DNA of 34,888 nt from Pseudoalteromonas sp. P1-9 (GCF_001399975.1 NZ_LKBD01000043.1:1-34888), one strand, 5' to 3'. Shown: positions 22,355 to 32,305, counted from the stretch's first letter. Program-made: numbers and translations. The notes: a model not told the origin generated them from the sequence alone.

Positions 22355-24691
22355 ATGACAAAACAAGTATATAAATTTGGTGGGTCAAGCTTAAGCAGTG
22401 CCAAGCGCTACCATGCAGTTGCCAATATTTGTCAGCAACTAGCGTATGGTGATGCCATTGTAGTATCTGCTGCAGGTAAAACGACCGACACGCTTGTGCG
22501 CTTGTGGTCGTGTTATCACAATCAAGATCATAAAGGTGTTGGTGAGGTAATTGCGTTACTAAAGGATCACCAATGCGCACTGGTTTCTGAATTATTAGGT
22601 GATAAAAGTGAAGTGTATGCTCACTTTATTGACGATATTAATGCAATCTCTCAACGTGCTGGCTGTGCAGAGTTAGAGCAGGCGTGGTTGCTTGCTCACG
22701 GTGAGCTGTGGTCTGCACGTTTACTTGCGCATTATTTAAATAAGCAAGGGGTTGCTGCGACTCACTTTGATAGCCGAAAGCTATTTGTTGTTGCACAAAA
22801 TAATCTTAAGCATCAAGAAAATACTGCACGCTGCCAGGCATTAAAGAGCGACCAACTTAATGTGGTTACTGGATTTATCGCAAGTGACGAAGTGGGTAAC
22901 ACGGTGACGCTAGGCCGTAATGGTAGCGATTACAGTGCGACTTTGCTTGGTAAATATATCAATGCCAGCAGTGTTACAATTTGGACTGATACTCAAGGCG
23001 TTTACAGTACTGACCCACGTAAAGTAGAAAAGGCAGTTAAATACAATAAAATTAGCCAGCAGCAAGCGCAGCAATTAGCGCGATTAGGTAACCCTGTATT
23101 GCACGCTAAAACGCTTACACCATTAAAAGACAGCGATATTAAATTAGTCGTTCGCAGTAGCTACGATAGCCATAGTGATGGCACGCAAGTGGTTGCTAAC
23201 GAACAAGCGAAAGCAAAACGTTTTTTAACGACACTAGCTAGTGTTGATGTATTTCAACTCACTCATCAGAATAAAGATAGCATTCGAGAGTTAAGTATTA
23301 TTCTGCAGCATCCGCTTCAGCCGATTGAGGTAGAGGGCAATACGTTACTGTTGGTACCAAGTCAGTTTGGCGAGCAAGTTGCTTCATATTATTTACAAGA
23401 TGCGATGCTTATTGAATCGAATGTGTCTGGTGTAGCTATCGTGAGCGAAGCTGGAAGTGAATCGCAGTTACTTGAAAGTGCCAAAGCATTATTAGAGAAG
23501 CAAAGTATGACATTACGTGGTGCGTGGAGTCAAAATGGCTTTGCTATTTTACTTGGTGACCAGTTGCTTGAAAGCGATACGCTGTCATTGTTACATGATG
23601 AATTGATCACCGCTAAACAAGAATTAGCTGTGATTGTTGCGGGTATTGGGAATGTTGGAGAGGTGTTTTTATCACAGCTTAATGACCAGTTAGCGCGTCT
23701 AAACACCTTGTTACCAGTTAAGTTGGTAGGTTTATTACGCTCAAGTACGAGTTTGTTAAATGGCCAGGGTATAGAGCTGACAACAGCCAGTGCAAACTTC
23801 AAAAATAATGCAAAAGCATCGTCACCTGAGCAGATTATTGAGTTTATTAAAGAGCTTGATTACGGCCATAAAGTGGTGATTGATATCACGGCAAGTGAAT
23901 CATTTAGTAAGTTATACCCTGAATTTGCGTTGCACGATTGTCATATTATTTCAGCAAATAAATATGCGGGTACGGCAGATCTAAATTGGTATGAAAATTT
24001 ACGCCGCCTGCAGACAGAGAAAAATTTACTGTGGCGTTACAACACAAGTGTAGGCGCCGGTTTACCAATTAATTTTGCTTTAAAAGACCTGCAAAACTCA
24101 GGCGATAAAATCACTAAAATTAGCGGTGTGTTCTCGGGCACATTGTCTTGGTTAGGGGCAAATTATTCGGTTGATAAAAAGTTCTCAGATTTAGTTGAGC
24201 AAGCACGAGAACTGGGCTTTACCGAACCTGACCCGCGTGAAGATCTTTCTGGCCGTGACGTACAAAGAAAGTTACTTATTTTAGCGAGAGAGCTTGGTTT
24301 ATCACTTGAACTAGACGACATTGAGTTATCGGCGTGGATGCCAAATGAGCTTGCCGAAGGGTCTTGGCAAGATGCATTAGCAAAACGTGAGTTACTTGAT
24401 ACATTTGTGGAAGAGCTCGCTCTAGATGCACAAAGAGAAGGTAATACGCTTAGGTATGTGGCTGAGCTTGATACCACAACCTCACCTATTACGGCAAAAG
24501 TAGGGTTAAAAGCTGTTGCTCCGTCAGCTGCGGTTGCAACACTAACTCCGGGCGATAACATTTTTGTGATCAATAGTGTTTGGTATGCTGACAACGCATT
24601 GATTATTCAAGGACCTGGAGCAGGGCGTGAAGTTACCGCTGCGGGAGTGCATTCTGATTTATATTGGCTTTGCCATCAGCTATCAGAGTAA
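22355..24691 (+). CDS. metL: Bifunctional aspartokinase II / homoserine dehydrogenase II
   Basis: MetL carries out the first and third steps of the aspartate pathway towards homoserine. The 778-residue protein starts with the kinase motif KFGGSSLSS (residues 7-15), with VTLGRNGSDYSAT and WTDTQGVYSTDPRKV in the kinase half. A linker region follows, then the dehydrogenase half with the Rossmann motif VIVAGIGNVGEVFLSQL (about 422-438), the SANKYAGTAD segment with catalytic Lys (about 533-542) and SGVFSGTLSWL. It is somewhat shorter than E. coli MetL (810). The frame is open 39 bases further upstream, but that stretch lies inside metB. The ATG at 22355 follows GGTGA and leaves an 8-bp gap, so metB and metL form one operon. 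Confidence 0.96.
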   Translation: MTKQVYKFGGSSLSSAKRYHAVANICQQLAYGDAIVVSAAGKTTDTLVRLWSCYHNQDHKGVGEVIALLKDHQCALVSELLGDKSEVYAHFIDDINAISQRAGCAELEQAWLLAHGELWSARLLAHYLNKQGVAATHFDSRKLFVVAQNNLKHQENTARCQALKSDQLNVVTGFIASDEVGNTVTLGRNGSDYSATLLGKYINASSVTIWTDTQGVYSTDPRKVEKAVKYNKISQQQAQQLARLGNPVLHAKTLTPLKDSDIKLVVRSSYDSHSDGTQVVANEQAKAKRFLTTLASVDVFQLTHQNKDSIRELSIILQHPLQPIEVEGNTLLLVPSQFGEQVASYYLQDAMLIESNVSGVAIVSEAGSESQLLESAKALLEKQSMTLRGAWSQNGFAILLGDQLLESDTLSLLHDELITAKQELAVIVAGIGNVGEVFLSQLNDQLARLNTLLPVKLVGLLRSSTSLLNGQGIELTTASANFKNNAKASSPEQIIEFIKELDYGHKVVIDITASESFSKLYPEFALHDCHIISANKYAGTADLNWYENLRRLQTEKNLLWRYNTSVGAGLPINFALKDLQNSGDKITKISGVFSGTLSWLGANYSVDKKFSDLVEQARELGFTEPDPREDLSGRDVQRKLLILARELGLSLELDDIELSAWMPNELAEGSWQDALAKRELLDTFVEELALDAQREGNTLRYVAELDTTTSPITAKVGLKAVAPSAAVATLTPGDNIFVINSVWYADNALIIQGPGAGREVTAAGVHSDLYWLCHQLSE

Positions 24692-24719
24692 TTAACCTTA
24701 ACTCAGGGTAATTAATATT

Positions 24720-24750
24720 AAAAAGCCGCTAACAGTGTTAGCGGCTTTTT
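24720..24750. terminator. Bidirectional terminator between metL and mrcA
   Basis: A 14-bp perfect stem (AAAAAGCCGCTAAC at 24720-24733 with GTTAGCGGCTTTTT at 24737-24750) and a 3-base loop give a T-tract on both strands between the convergent genes. Confidence 0.93.
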
Positions 24751-24788
24751 GTTTTATTTGAACTGATTTATATAAATGAATGGTGCCG

Positions 24789-27245
24789 TTAAAATAGCTC
24801 TTCAGTTGTTTTTCCTGAATCAGTCGTTGTTGTATAAGGGTCAAATAAATTCTGCACTTCTTGCTGAGTATACTGCGTTGGTGCTGTGCCCTTAATAAAA
24901 TACTCAAATCGTGACGAATTATCGGTTTTTTTAGTTAGTAACCCTGATTTACGGTCGATTCTTACAGAGACGAGCCCTTCAGGTTGTTCAATAGGTGCGC
25001 TAGGCATACCTCTTAGTGCTTCACGCATATAATCAAGCCATGCAGGCTGCGCCGTTCGTGCACCAGATTCACCGCCTGCAAATTGATTACGACTTAAATT
25101 ATTGTTGTAACTTACTCTGCCTAAACGCTTGCCAGCATCATCAAAGCCGACCCATACAGTAGTAATTACTTGGCTGTTAAAGCCTGAGAACCAAGTATCT
25201 ACAATATCGTTTGTAGTACCGGTTTTACCTGATAAGTCACTGCGTTTTAAATCTTTTGCACGCCAGCCAGTGCCAACCCAACCTGGTTCTCCATAGATTG
25301 CAGTGTTCATCGCGTCGGCAATTAAAAAGGCATTTTGTTCGCTAATTACGCGAGGTGCGTAATGAAAGCTATCACGCACTTCTTCTGCGCTACACTGATT
25401 GCAAACTACTAACGGTTGAGATTTATATATGATGTTGCCTTCGGCATCTTCAATACGGTCAATAAAATAAGGTTCAATTAAATGCCCGCCATTGGCAAAT
25501 GTTGCCATACCACGCGCCACTTCCAAAGGGGTTAACGAAGCTGCACCGAGTGAGAGTGCTTCATGGGGTTTAATGTCTTCAGGTGAAAAGCCAAATTTAA
25601 GTAAATGGTCAACTGTTTCGCGTGCCCCTATGCCTCGTAACAGGCGTACTGCAACCACGTTTTTAGACTGCGCTAATGCGCGACGCACGCGAATTGGTCC
25701 ATCGTAATTAGCTGGGCTATTTTCTGGGCGCCATGCGATGCGTTGCGCAGAGTTCCAGCTATTTATTGGTGCATCGTTAATTATTGAGCCTAACGAGTAG
25801 CCGTGCTCAATTGCAGCTGAATAAAGGAATGGCTTAATGTTTGAACCCACTTGACGTTTTGCTTGGGTTGCGCGGTTGTATTGCGATAACTCGAAGCTAT
25901 AACCACCAACAAGTGACTCAATTGCACCGGTTTGAGGATTAAGAGACACTATTGCACTGCTCACGTCGGGCATTTGGGATAGTTTATATTGACCATCTTG
26001 ATTTTGCTGTAGCCAAACGAACGCCCCAGGATAGAGTATATCTGAAGTTGTTTCAGGCGGCTTTCCTTGGCGTGAATGTGAAATGTATGGACGAGCCCAC
26101 TTTAATCCATCCCATGGAATTGTGATTGAATTGCCGTTTTTAAGTACTGCATAAGCATTTTGTTCATCAATTTGTTCCACAACAGCTGCTTTCAAATAAC
26201 CGATTTCATTTACTGATTCGAGATAAGACAGGATTTCATTACGTTGCCAAGCTGTGTCAGTTTCGGAGTTCCATAAATAAATGTTAACTCCTCTAAAACC
26301 ATGACGATGGTCATAGCTATGAATATTATCCATTAAAGCTTTTTGCGCAGCCGCTTGGTTTTTAGCTGTGATAGTTGCGTAGACTTTATAACCGTTATTA
26401 TAAGCACCGTCTAATCCGAAGCGAGCAACCATGTCTGCTCGAATCATTTCTGAAATATAAGGTGAAGAAAACTCGATTTCTGCACCGTGTTTTTTCGCTG
26501 TTATTGGCGCTTTACTTGCTTCGTCAAATTGTGCTTGTGAAATGTATCCTTCAACTAACATACGTGAGAGAACAACGTTGCGGCGATGTTTTGCTCGAGT
26601 TGGATTACTAATGGGGTTTAGTGACGAAGGAGCTTTCGGCAAGCCAGCTATCATAGCAAGCTGTGGCAAATTAAGTTGATCTAAATCTTTGCCGTAGTAA
26701 ACCTGCGCAGCTGCGCCAACACCAAATGCACGATGACCAAGTTCTATTTTATTGAGATAAAGTGCCAATATTTCATCTTTTGTCATTAGGCTCTCAATAT
26801 GCAACGCAATAAAAATTTCTTTTATTTTCCGCATGTATGCTTTTTCGCGCGTTAAAAAGAAGTTACGCGCCGTTTGCATGGTAATGGTACTGGCACCTTG
26901 TTTCTTTTCGCCTGTTGTAATTAGTACGATTGCAGAGCGGACAATGCCGATTGGGTCGATGCCGGGGTGATCGTAGAAACGATTATCTTCAGTGGCGAGT
27001 ATGGCGTTTAAAAAATCTTGCGGAATTTGATCTATCGTAACCGGAATACGTTTTTTTTCACCAAATTGGTTGATTAATTGGCCATCTTTGGTGAATACTT
27101 GCATAGGTGTTTGAAGTTGCACGTCTTTTAAAACGGCAACGCTGGGTAGTTCGGGCTTTACGTAAAAGTAAAGGATAACTACTGCAAAAGTACCAAGAAT
27201 GGTACATATGATAATAAAACGTAAAAAGTTTTTTATAAAAGCCAC
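24789..27245 (-). CDS. mrcA: Penicillin-binding protein 1A
   Basis: PBP1a polymerises and cross-links peptidoglycan during cell elongation. The 818-residue protein has a cytoplasmic stub and membrane helix (about 8-30), then a GT51 glycosyltransferase domain with the catalytic Glu at E86 (ATEDNRFYDH) and QGASTITMQ. An OB-like insert follows, then a transpeptidase domain with SNIK (serine near 466), the AQSKN motif and KTGT near 673. The C-terminus ends EELF, as E. coli PBP1A ends QELF. The longest frame begins with a TTG at 27272 and no Shine-Dalgarno. I prefer the GTG at 27245: GGGA stands about 8 bases before it and the product then aligns with the E. coli N-terminus (MKFVKYFL). It is divergent from pilM, as in other gammaproteobacteria. 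Confidence 0.96.
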   Translation of the reverse strand: MAFIKNFLRFIIICTILGTFAVVILYFYVKPELPSVAVLKDVQLQTPMQVFTKDGQLINQFGEKKRIPVTIDQIPQDFLNAILATEDNRFYDHPGIDPIGIVRSAIVLITTGEKKQGASTITMQTARNFFLTREKAYMRKIKEIFIALHIESLMTKDEILALYLNKIELGHRAFGVGAAAQVYYGKDLDQLNLPQLAMIAGLPKAPSSLNPISNPTRAKHRRNVVLSRMLVEGYISQAQFDEASKAPITAKKHGAEIEFSSPYISEMIRADMVARFGLDGAYNNGYKVYATITAKNQAAAQKALMDNIHSYDHRHGFRGVNIYLWNSETDTAWQRNEILSYLESVNEIGYLKAAVVEQIDEQNAYAVLKNGNSITIPWDGLKWARPYISHSRQGKPPETTSDILYPGAFVWLQQNQDGQYKLSQMPDVSSAIVSLNPQTGAIESLVGGYSFELSQYNRATQAKRQVGSNIKPFLYSAAIEHGYSLGSIINDAPINSWNSAQRIAWRPENSPANYDGPIRVRRALAQSKNVVAVRLLRGIGARETVDHLLKFGFSPEDIKPHEALSLGAASLTPLEVARGMATFANGGHLIEPYFIDRIEDAEGNIIYKSQPLVVCNQCSAEEVRDSFHYAPRVISEQNAFLIADAMNTAIYGEPGWVGTGWRAKDLKRSDLSGKTGTTNDIVDTWFSGFNSQVITTVWVGFDDAGKRLGRVSYNNNLSRNQFAGGESGARTAQPAWLDYMREALRGMPSAPIEQPEGLVSVRIDRKSGLLTKKTDNSSRFEYFIKGTAPTQYTQQEVQNLFDPYTTTTDSGKTTEELF

Positions 27246-27346
27246 AGAAAATTCCCGAGAATGGACTCCCAATTACAAGATAACACTGGTAGTATATCCT
27301 GATTAATTTTTGAATAAAATTTTTTCGCTAGATTTTATAAAGTTAT

Positions 27347-27352
27347 TATAAT
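27347..27352 (+). promoter_or_regulatory. Possible -10 element of the pilM operon
   Basis: A perfect TATAAT lies 29 bases before the pilM ATG in a very AT-rich stretch. I found no convincing -35 at 16-18 bp, so the call is weak. Confidence 0.3.
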
Positions 27353-27380
27353 TATAAAAAAAAGGATTAGCGTTAGGTTT

Positions 27381-28460
27381 ATGATAGGTCAACTGTTTAA
27401 AAAACCACAGCCTCTGATGGTTGGTATTGATATTGGCTCTCACTCGGTCAAAGCCGTGCTATTAAGCCAAAAAGACACTCATTATCGACTTGAAGCGTTT
27501 GCTGTCGAGCCAATGCCTAAAGGGGCAATGGCAGAAAGGACGATCCAAGATATTGAAGCTGTTGGTCGTGTAATCAATAAAATTCGTAAAAAACTCCCCA
27601 AAAACATTTCAGAAGCGGCAACTGCTGTATCTGGTCAGGCGGTTATCACGAAAGTTATTTTTATGGATGTAGCCTTAACGGATGCTGAATTAGAATCTCA
27701 AATAGAAATTGAAGCAGATAGCTTGATTCCTTACCCACTTGATGAAGTGAGTTTAGATTTTGAAAAGCTTGACGTGAACGATGCTGATCCATCAAAAGTA
27801 AACGTTTTGCTTTCAGCTGCGCGTACAGAAAGTGTTGAAGCGCGTGCTGGAGCCGTTGAGTCAGGTGGCTTTGTGCCTAAAGTTGTTGATGTTGAGGCGT
27901 ATGCGTTAAGTCGTAACCTTGAATTGTGCTACGACTTCCTGCCAGAAGACGCTGCAAGCAAGGTTGTTGCCTTTATTGATGTAGGTGCAACGATGACGCT
28001 AATTAGCGTAACCCAGAACGGTGAGACGTTGTATACCCGAGATCAGGTTTTTGGTGGAGAACAATATACGCAAAGTATTGTTTCTTATTACAATAAGAGT
28101 TTCGATGAAGCGGAACTTGCAAAAACGTCCGGTGACTTACCACCAAACTATACGTTTGAAGTGTTAGCACCGTTCCAGACATCATTTTTGCAACAGGTTC
28201 GTCGTGCTATCCAAATGTTCTTAACCACAAGTGGTAAAGACCAAGTTGACTATATCGTATTATCTGGAGGTACCTCGTTAATCTCTGGCTTAGATAAGCT
28301 ACTGATTGATGAGTTAGGTATTCATTCAGTCATTATGAATCCATTTGAAAAGATGGAGCTAGCACCGGGCGTGGACCGTGAATCTTTAGAGAAGAACCAA
28401 GCACAGTTAGCAGTAGCGACGGGCTTAGCACTAAGGAGTTTTTCACCATGCCACATATAA
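27381..28460 (+). CDS. pilM: Type IV pilus assembly protein PilM
   Basis: PilM is an actin-like (FtsA-fold) cytoplasmic ATP-binding protein that binds the PilN N-terminus on the inner membrane face. The 359-residue product shows the GIDIGSHSVKAVLL phosphate-1 motif (residues 16-29), FIDVGATMTLISV near 195 (phosphate 2) and VLSGGTSLISGL near 293 (adenosine loop). Length is normal. It leads pilMNOPQ, whose five genes overlap end to end. PilM's stop overlaps the pilN start by 13 bases, so the five products are probably translationally coupled. AGG lies 6 bases before the ATG. Confidence 0.97.
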   Translation: MIGQLFKKPQPLMVGIDIGSHSVKAVLLSQKDTHYRLEAFAVEPMPKGAMAERTIQDIEAVGRVINKIRKKLPKNISEAATAVSGQAVITKVIFMDVALTDAELESQIEIEADSLIPYPLDEVSLDFEKLDVNDADPSKVNVLLSAARTESVEARAGAVESGGFVPKVVDVEAYALSRNLELCYDFLPEDAASKVVAFIDVGATMTLISVTQNGETLYTRDQVFGGEQYTQSIVSYYNKSFDEAELAKTSGDLPPNYTFEVLAPFQTSFLQQVRRAIQMFLTTSGKDQVDYIVLSGGTSLISGLDKLLIDELGIHSVIMNPFEKMELAPGVDRESLEKNQAQLAVATGLALRSFSPCHI

Positions 28461-29014
28461 ACCTCTTGGCGTGGCGTGATGCGTCGCGCAAGGAAGCACA
28501 AAAGCAGTTTGTCACGATTCTTGTGCTCGTTGTTATTGTTGCGTTTGGCAGTATGTTTGCGCTCAGTATGTTCTATGGTGCATTAAAAGATGGCCAAAAT
28601 GTGCGTAATAACTTCCTTACTTCAGAAATAGCATTATTAGATCAGCGAATTAAAGATATTAATGAGCTAGATAAACGAAAAGCTAGTTTGCAGCAACGTA
28701 TGCGCCTTATTGAAGAATTACAGAGTAACCGAAACCTTGGTACACAGATAATGGATGAGGTTGCACTGGTAGTTCCTTCAGGTGTTTACTTAACAAGCTT
28801 AGAGCGTCGTGATAGAGCGTTACAGATCGTTGGTAAAAGTGAATCACATAACCGTGTATCTGCTATGTTACGTAAGCTTGAAGAATCATACTTATTTGAA
28901 GATGCAATTATGCAAGTGATTGAAGCAGGCGACCAAGAGCTGCGTTTGCTTAACGATTTTAACCTAAGGTTTAGAGTTAAGCCGTTCGAAGAAATTAGCG
29001 AGGTTCAAAAATGA
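28448..29014 (+). CDS. pilN: Type IV pilus assembly protein PilN
   Basis: PilN is a bitopic inner-membrane protein whose cytoplasmic N-terminus, INLLAWRDASRKEAQKQF (residues 4-21), carries the INLLPWR-type PilM-binding motif, here with Ala for Pro. A membrane helix at about 24-46 is followed by a coiled coil and a ferredoxin-like periplasmic domain that pairs with PilO (GVYLTSLERRDRALQIVG near 112-129). At 188 residues, its length is typical. It starts inside pilM and ends as ATGA with pilO. Confidence 0.96.
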   Translation: MPHINLLAWRDASRKEAQKQFVTILVLVVIVAFGSMFALSMFYGALKDGQNVRNNFLTSEIALLDQRIKDINELDKRKASLQQRMRLIEELQSNRNLGTQIMDEVALVVPSGVYLTSLERRDRALQIVGKSESHNRVSAMLRKLEESYLFEDAIMQVIEAGDQELRLLNDFNLRFRVKPFEEISEVQK

Positions 29015-29616
29015 ATATCGACTTAAAATCGCTAAATGAAATCGATTTAGATGAGTTAGATTTAGAGAACGTTGGTAGTTGGCCACTTGCTGTTAAAGTT
29101 ATCGTTTGCTGTATCGCTGCAGGCTTAGTTGCGTTTTTTACATATTCAATGTTGGTTTCAAGCGAAATTGAAGCCTATGAAAGAGCACAACAAAAAGAGC
29201 AAGAATTGCGAACTTCTTATCGTCAAAAGTATGACGTAGCGAGTAAGTTAGAAATTTATCGTCAACAAATGGTTGAAATGGAAGAGAAGTTTTCACAGCT
29301 TTTGAAACGTCTTCCTACTTCAAGTGAAACACCTGGCTTAATTGAAGATTTATCTTACATTGGAACATCAAGCGGTTTAACGTTCCACAAAGTTGAATGG
29401 ATGCCAGAGATCGAAAAAGAGTTCTACACTGAGTTACCAATTAAAATTGAAGTGGTAGGTAGTTACCATGATTTTGGTGAGTTTGTAAGTAAAGTAGCTG
29501 AGTTACCTCGTATTATCAGCTTACATGACTTCACAATTGAAGGTGGGGAACAACAAGAGCAGTTAGAGTTTAGCGTTGTTGCTAAGACCTACCGCTACGA
29601 AGGGGAGCGCGAATGA
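29011..29616 (+). CDS. pilO: Type IV pilus assembly protein PilO
   Basis: PilO has the same plan as PilN: a short acidic cytoplasmic segment, one membrane helix at about 27-49, a coiled coil (EAYERAQQKEQELRTSYRQKY) and a periplasmic domain (LLKRLPTSSETPGLIEDLSYIG, then VGSYHDFGEFVSKVAELPRIISLHDF). PilN and PilO form heterodimers that bind PilP. The 201-residue protein starts with ATGA at the pilN stop and ends with ATGA at pilP. Confidence 0.96.
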   Translation: MNIDLKSLNEIDLDELDLENVGSWPLAVKVIVCCIAAGLVAFFTYSMLVSSEIEAYERAQQKEQELRTSYRQKYDVASKLEIYRQQMVEMEEKFSQLLKRLPTSSETPGLIEDLSYIGTSSGLTFHKVEWMPEIEKEFYTELPIKIEVVGSYHDFGEFVSKVAELPRIISLHDFTIEGGEQQEQLEFSVVAKTYRYEGERE

Positions 29617-30146
29617 AAAAATTAGCTATTTTAGCTTTGCCTCTAATTCTTAGTGGCTGCTTTGATGATTTAACGGAACAACAAGAATTTATTAATCAGG
29701 TGCGTGCTAATACTAATAATAACGTAGAGCCAATTCCTGAAATTAAGAACTTTAACCACTTTGCTTACACAGCCAGCGAAAAGCGAAGCCCTTTTGTAGC
29801 ACCAAAACCAGAGGTTATTCAGGATCGATTATTGCAAGTGCAAAACTGCTTGCATCCTGATCCCCGTCGTAGAAAGGAGGCGCTAGAGCGCTTCCCGTTA
29901 GAAAATCTACAAATGCGTGGCACAATCGGCTCAGCAACAGAGCTATTAGCACTTATTACAGCTCCTGATAACTCATTGCATGAAATTGGTGTTGGTGAGC
30001 GAATGGGACTATTTAATGGCAAGGTTACTCAGGTACAAAATGGCTTTATTGAGCTGCTAGAATTAATACCTGATGGTGCAGGATGTTGGAAAGAACGCCT
30101 GACGAAAGTGGAAATCGTGGAGGCAGGCAGCAATGCGTCAAGTTAA
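29613..30146 (+). CDS. pilP: Type IV pilus assembly lipoprotein PilP
   Basis: PilP is a periplasmic lipoprotein that links the PilNO inner-membrane complex to PilQ. The 177-residue precursor has a lipoprotein signal peptide ending in the lipobox LSGC (Cys16). After a flexible region come the family's KRSPFVAP segment and RRKEALERFPLENLQMRGTIG, followed by the beta-sandwich domain that binds the secretin. Its 3' end overlaps pilQ by 14 bases and its start overlaps the pilO stop. Confidence 0.96.
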   Translation: MKKLAILALPLILSGCFDDLTEQQEFINQVRANTNNNVEPIPEIKNFNHFAYTASEKRSPFVAPKPEVIQDRLLQVQNCLHPDPRRRKEALERFPLENLQMRGTIGSATELLALITAPDNSLHEIGVGERMGLFNGKVTQVQNGFIELLELIPDGAGCWKERLTKVEIVEAGSNASS

Positions 30147-32217
30147 TAATAAAGGGTTTAATAATATGCGATTAGCAGTAGGTCTACTTCGTAAAGGCTT
30201 TTCAACTTTACTAGCAGCAGGTTTATTGGTGCTTTCATTTGGGGCGTCGGCTGTTCCGCTGCTATATGATGTGCGCTATAACCCATTACTCGATGGTGAA
30301 ACTGAAATCGAATTCGTATTTGATGAAGAAATTTATGTAGAACCAAAGATTCAGGTGTTTTCAGAACCAGCACGTATCGAATTATTTTTCGATGAGGCTG
30401 ACTTTGAGGAAAACTTAACAGAAGTTTTGATTAACAAAGCTGGTGTTAAACGTGTTACTCATGCATTTGAGAATGATGGTTTTAAAGTAACTGTATTTTT
30501 AGATTATCTTAAAATTTATCAAACACGCGTAGATAAGAACCTTTTCTACTTACATGTAAGCGATAACCCAACGCAAGATGTAGCGGAAACTTCAGCAGTT
30601 GAAGATAGCTCAAGCTATATCAACAAAATTCAAGCAATTGATTTTCGTCGCGGTGAAAGTGGGGAAGCTCGCGTTATGATTTTCTTACAAGAAAACATGG
30701 CAGCTATCGATGTTAGCGAAAAGGCGGGCAAAATTGTTGCTGAGTTCCATAATACCGACATTCTTGATGACCTTCTTTATCAGTTGGATGTAATGGATTT
30801 TGGTACGGTCGTTAGCACTGTTGAAACATTTAAAGATGGTATTAATAGCCGTATTGTTATCGATACAACAACGGGATTCGATTATAACTACCAACAATTG
30901 GATAATATCTTCACGTTAACAGTTGAAAAAGATGAATCAAAGCGCAGCTTCCTAGGTGACGGCAAAGATTACCAAGGTAAGCCGATGTCACTTAACTTCC
31001 AAGATATTTCTATTCGTCAAGTACTTCAAATTATTGCGCAATATAACAACTTCAACTTAGTAACAAGTGACTCAGTTGAAGGTAATATTACACTGCGTTT
31101 AGATGGTGTGCCTTGGGACCAAGCGCTTGATGTGGTTCTTCGTATGAAGGGCCTTGACAAACGCATGGATGGTTCAATTTTGATGGTTGCACCAACAGAA
31201 GAGCTAGCGTCTCGTGAAGCTCGAGAGTTAGAAGTGAAGCAAAAAGTTGCTGAGTTAGAGCCTCTGTATAGTGAATATATTCAATTAAACTACGCAAAGG
31301 CAAAAGACTTCTCTGAATTACTTAAGTTTGAAGGCAACAGCATTTTATCGAGTCGTGGCTCTGTTTCAGTGGATGAGCGTACAAATACACTGTTAATCAA
31401 AGATACTGCAGCTAGTATCGAAAGTGTTCGCCGCATGATTGAGAATCTAGATATTCCTGTTAAGCAGGTTAAAATTGAATCTCGCATGGTAACTGTACGC
31501 GATAACGTACAAGAAGATCTTGGCATTCGTTGGGGCTTTAGCGACCAGCAAAATTCTGATGGCGTATCAGGCACGCTTGAAGGGGCAAATAGCATCGGTA
31601 ACGGTATCATTCCAGCGTTAAGCGACCGCTTGAATGTTAACTTACCAATTGCTAACCCAGCAGGTAGTATTGGTATTCACGTAGCTAAACTTGCAGATGG
31701 CACGCTAATTGATCTAGAACTATCGGCGCTAGAACAAGAAAATAAAGCGGAAATCATTGCAAGCCCAAGTATTACTACGGCAAACCAAAAAGAAGCACGC
31801 ATTGAACAAGGTACTGAAATTCCTTATGTTCAAGCAGCTTCAAGTGGTGCAACAACGGTTGAGTTCAAAAAAGCTGTATTAAGCTTAGAGGTAACACCAC
31901 AAATTACACCTGATGATAAGATTATCTTAGATCTTGTTATCACTCAGGATACGCGTGGTGATACGGTGCAAACAGCAACAGGCCCAGCTGTTGCGATTGA
32001 TACGCAAAAAATCCGCACACAAGTACTTGTTGATAATGGCCAAACCATTGTGTTGGGTGGTATTTATCAACAGCAGATTGTGAGCAACACCAAGAAAGTT
32101 CCTCTGTTAGGTGATATTCCTTATCTTGGTTACTTGTTCCAATCAAATAGTGAATTTAATGAGAAGAAAGAGTTGCTTATCTTTGTAACTCCTAAAATTC
32201 TTAATGATTCTTTGTAA
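30133..32217 (+). CDS. pilQ: Type IV pilus secretin PilQ
   Basis: PilQ forms the outer-membrane channel through which the pilus passes. The 694-residue precursor has a signal peptide ending near ASA-VP (about residue 41), two beta-rich AMIN-like regions (about 45-265) that bind peptidoglycan, an N0/STN domain (from SLNFQDISIRQVLQII at about 285), an N1 domain (about 380-450: YIQLNYAKAKDFSELL) and the secretin core (about 455-690), including the signature VPLLGDIPYLGYLFQ near 655-670. The ATG at 30133 follows GGAG in pilP. A second ATG at 30166 (MRLAVG), with AAGGG before it, would give a more usual signal peptide, so the start is uncertain by 11 residues. A strong terminator follows. Confidence 0.97.
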   Translation: MRQVNNKGFNNMRLAVGLLRKGFSTLLAAGLLVLSFGASAVPLLYDVRYNPLLDGETEIEFVFDEEIYVEPKIQVFSEPARIELFFDEADFEENLTEVLINKAGVKRVTHAFENDGFKVTVFLDYLKIYQTRVDKNLFYLHVSDNPTQDVAETSAVEDSSSYINKIQAIDFRRGESGEARVMIFLQENMAAIDVSEKAGKIVAEFHNTDILDDLLYQLDVMDFGTVVSTVETFKDGINSRIVIDTTTGFDYNYQQLDNIFTLTVEKDESKRSFLGDGKDYQGKPMSLNFQDISIRQVLQIIAQYNNFNLVTSDSVEGNITLRLDGVPWDQALDVVLRMKGLDKRMDGSILMVAPTEELASREARELEVKQKVAELEPLYSEYIQLNYAKAKDFSELLKFEGNSILSSRGSVSVDERTNTLLIKDTAASIESVRRMIENLDIPVKQVKIESRMVTVRDNVQEDLGIRWGFSDQQNSDGVSGTLEGANSIGNGIIPALSDRLNVNLPIANPAGSIGIHVAKLADGTLIDLELSALEQENKAEIIASPSITTANQKEARIEQGTEIPYVQAASSGATTVEFKKAVLSLEVTPQITPDDKIILDLVITQDTRGDTVQTATGPAVAIDTQKIRTQVLVDNGQTIVLGGIYQQQIVSNTKKVPLLGDIPYLGYLFQSNSEFNEKKELLIFVTPKILNDSL

Positions 32218-32219
32218 TT

Positions 32220-32243
32220 AAAAAGGGCTGAATAGCCCTTTTT
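32220..32243 (+). terminator. Terminator after pilQ
   Basis: AAAAAGGGCT (32220-32229) pairs with AGCCCTTTTT (32234-32243) around a GAAT loop, beginning 2 bases after the pilQ stop. Confidence 0.92.
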
Positions 32244-32255
32244 AATGTATAACAC

Positions 32256-32285
32256 TTGAAAACCTTGCCTGTTTGTTGAGATAAT
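32256..32285 (+). promoter_or_regulatory. Candidate aroK promoter
   Basis: TTGAAA (32256-32261) and GATAAT (32280-32285) each match the sigma70 hexamers in 5 of 6 positions, with an 18-bp spacer. It lies just after the pilQ terminator, so aroK-aroB has its own promoter. The start would be near 32292. Confidence 0.6.
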
Positions 32286-32305
32286 CCCTGCCTTACTTTT
32301 GGGGA

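Noticed and set aside
24163..24594. 143-codon open frame opposite metL
   Set aside because: Antisense shadow of the homoserine dehydrogenase half; low-complexity Ser-rich product.
27246..27272. TTG start for PBP1a
   Set aside because: No Shine-Dalgarno is present, while the GTG at 27245 has GGGA upstream and matches the E. coli N-terminus.
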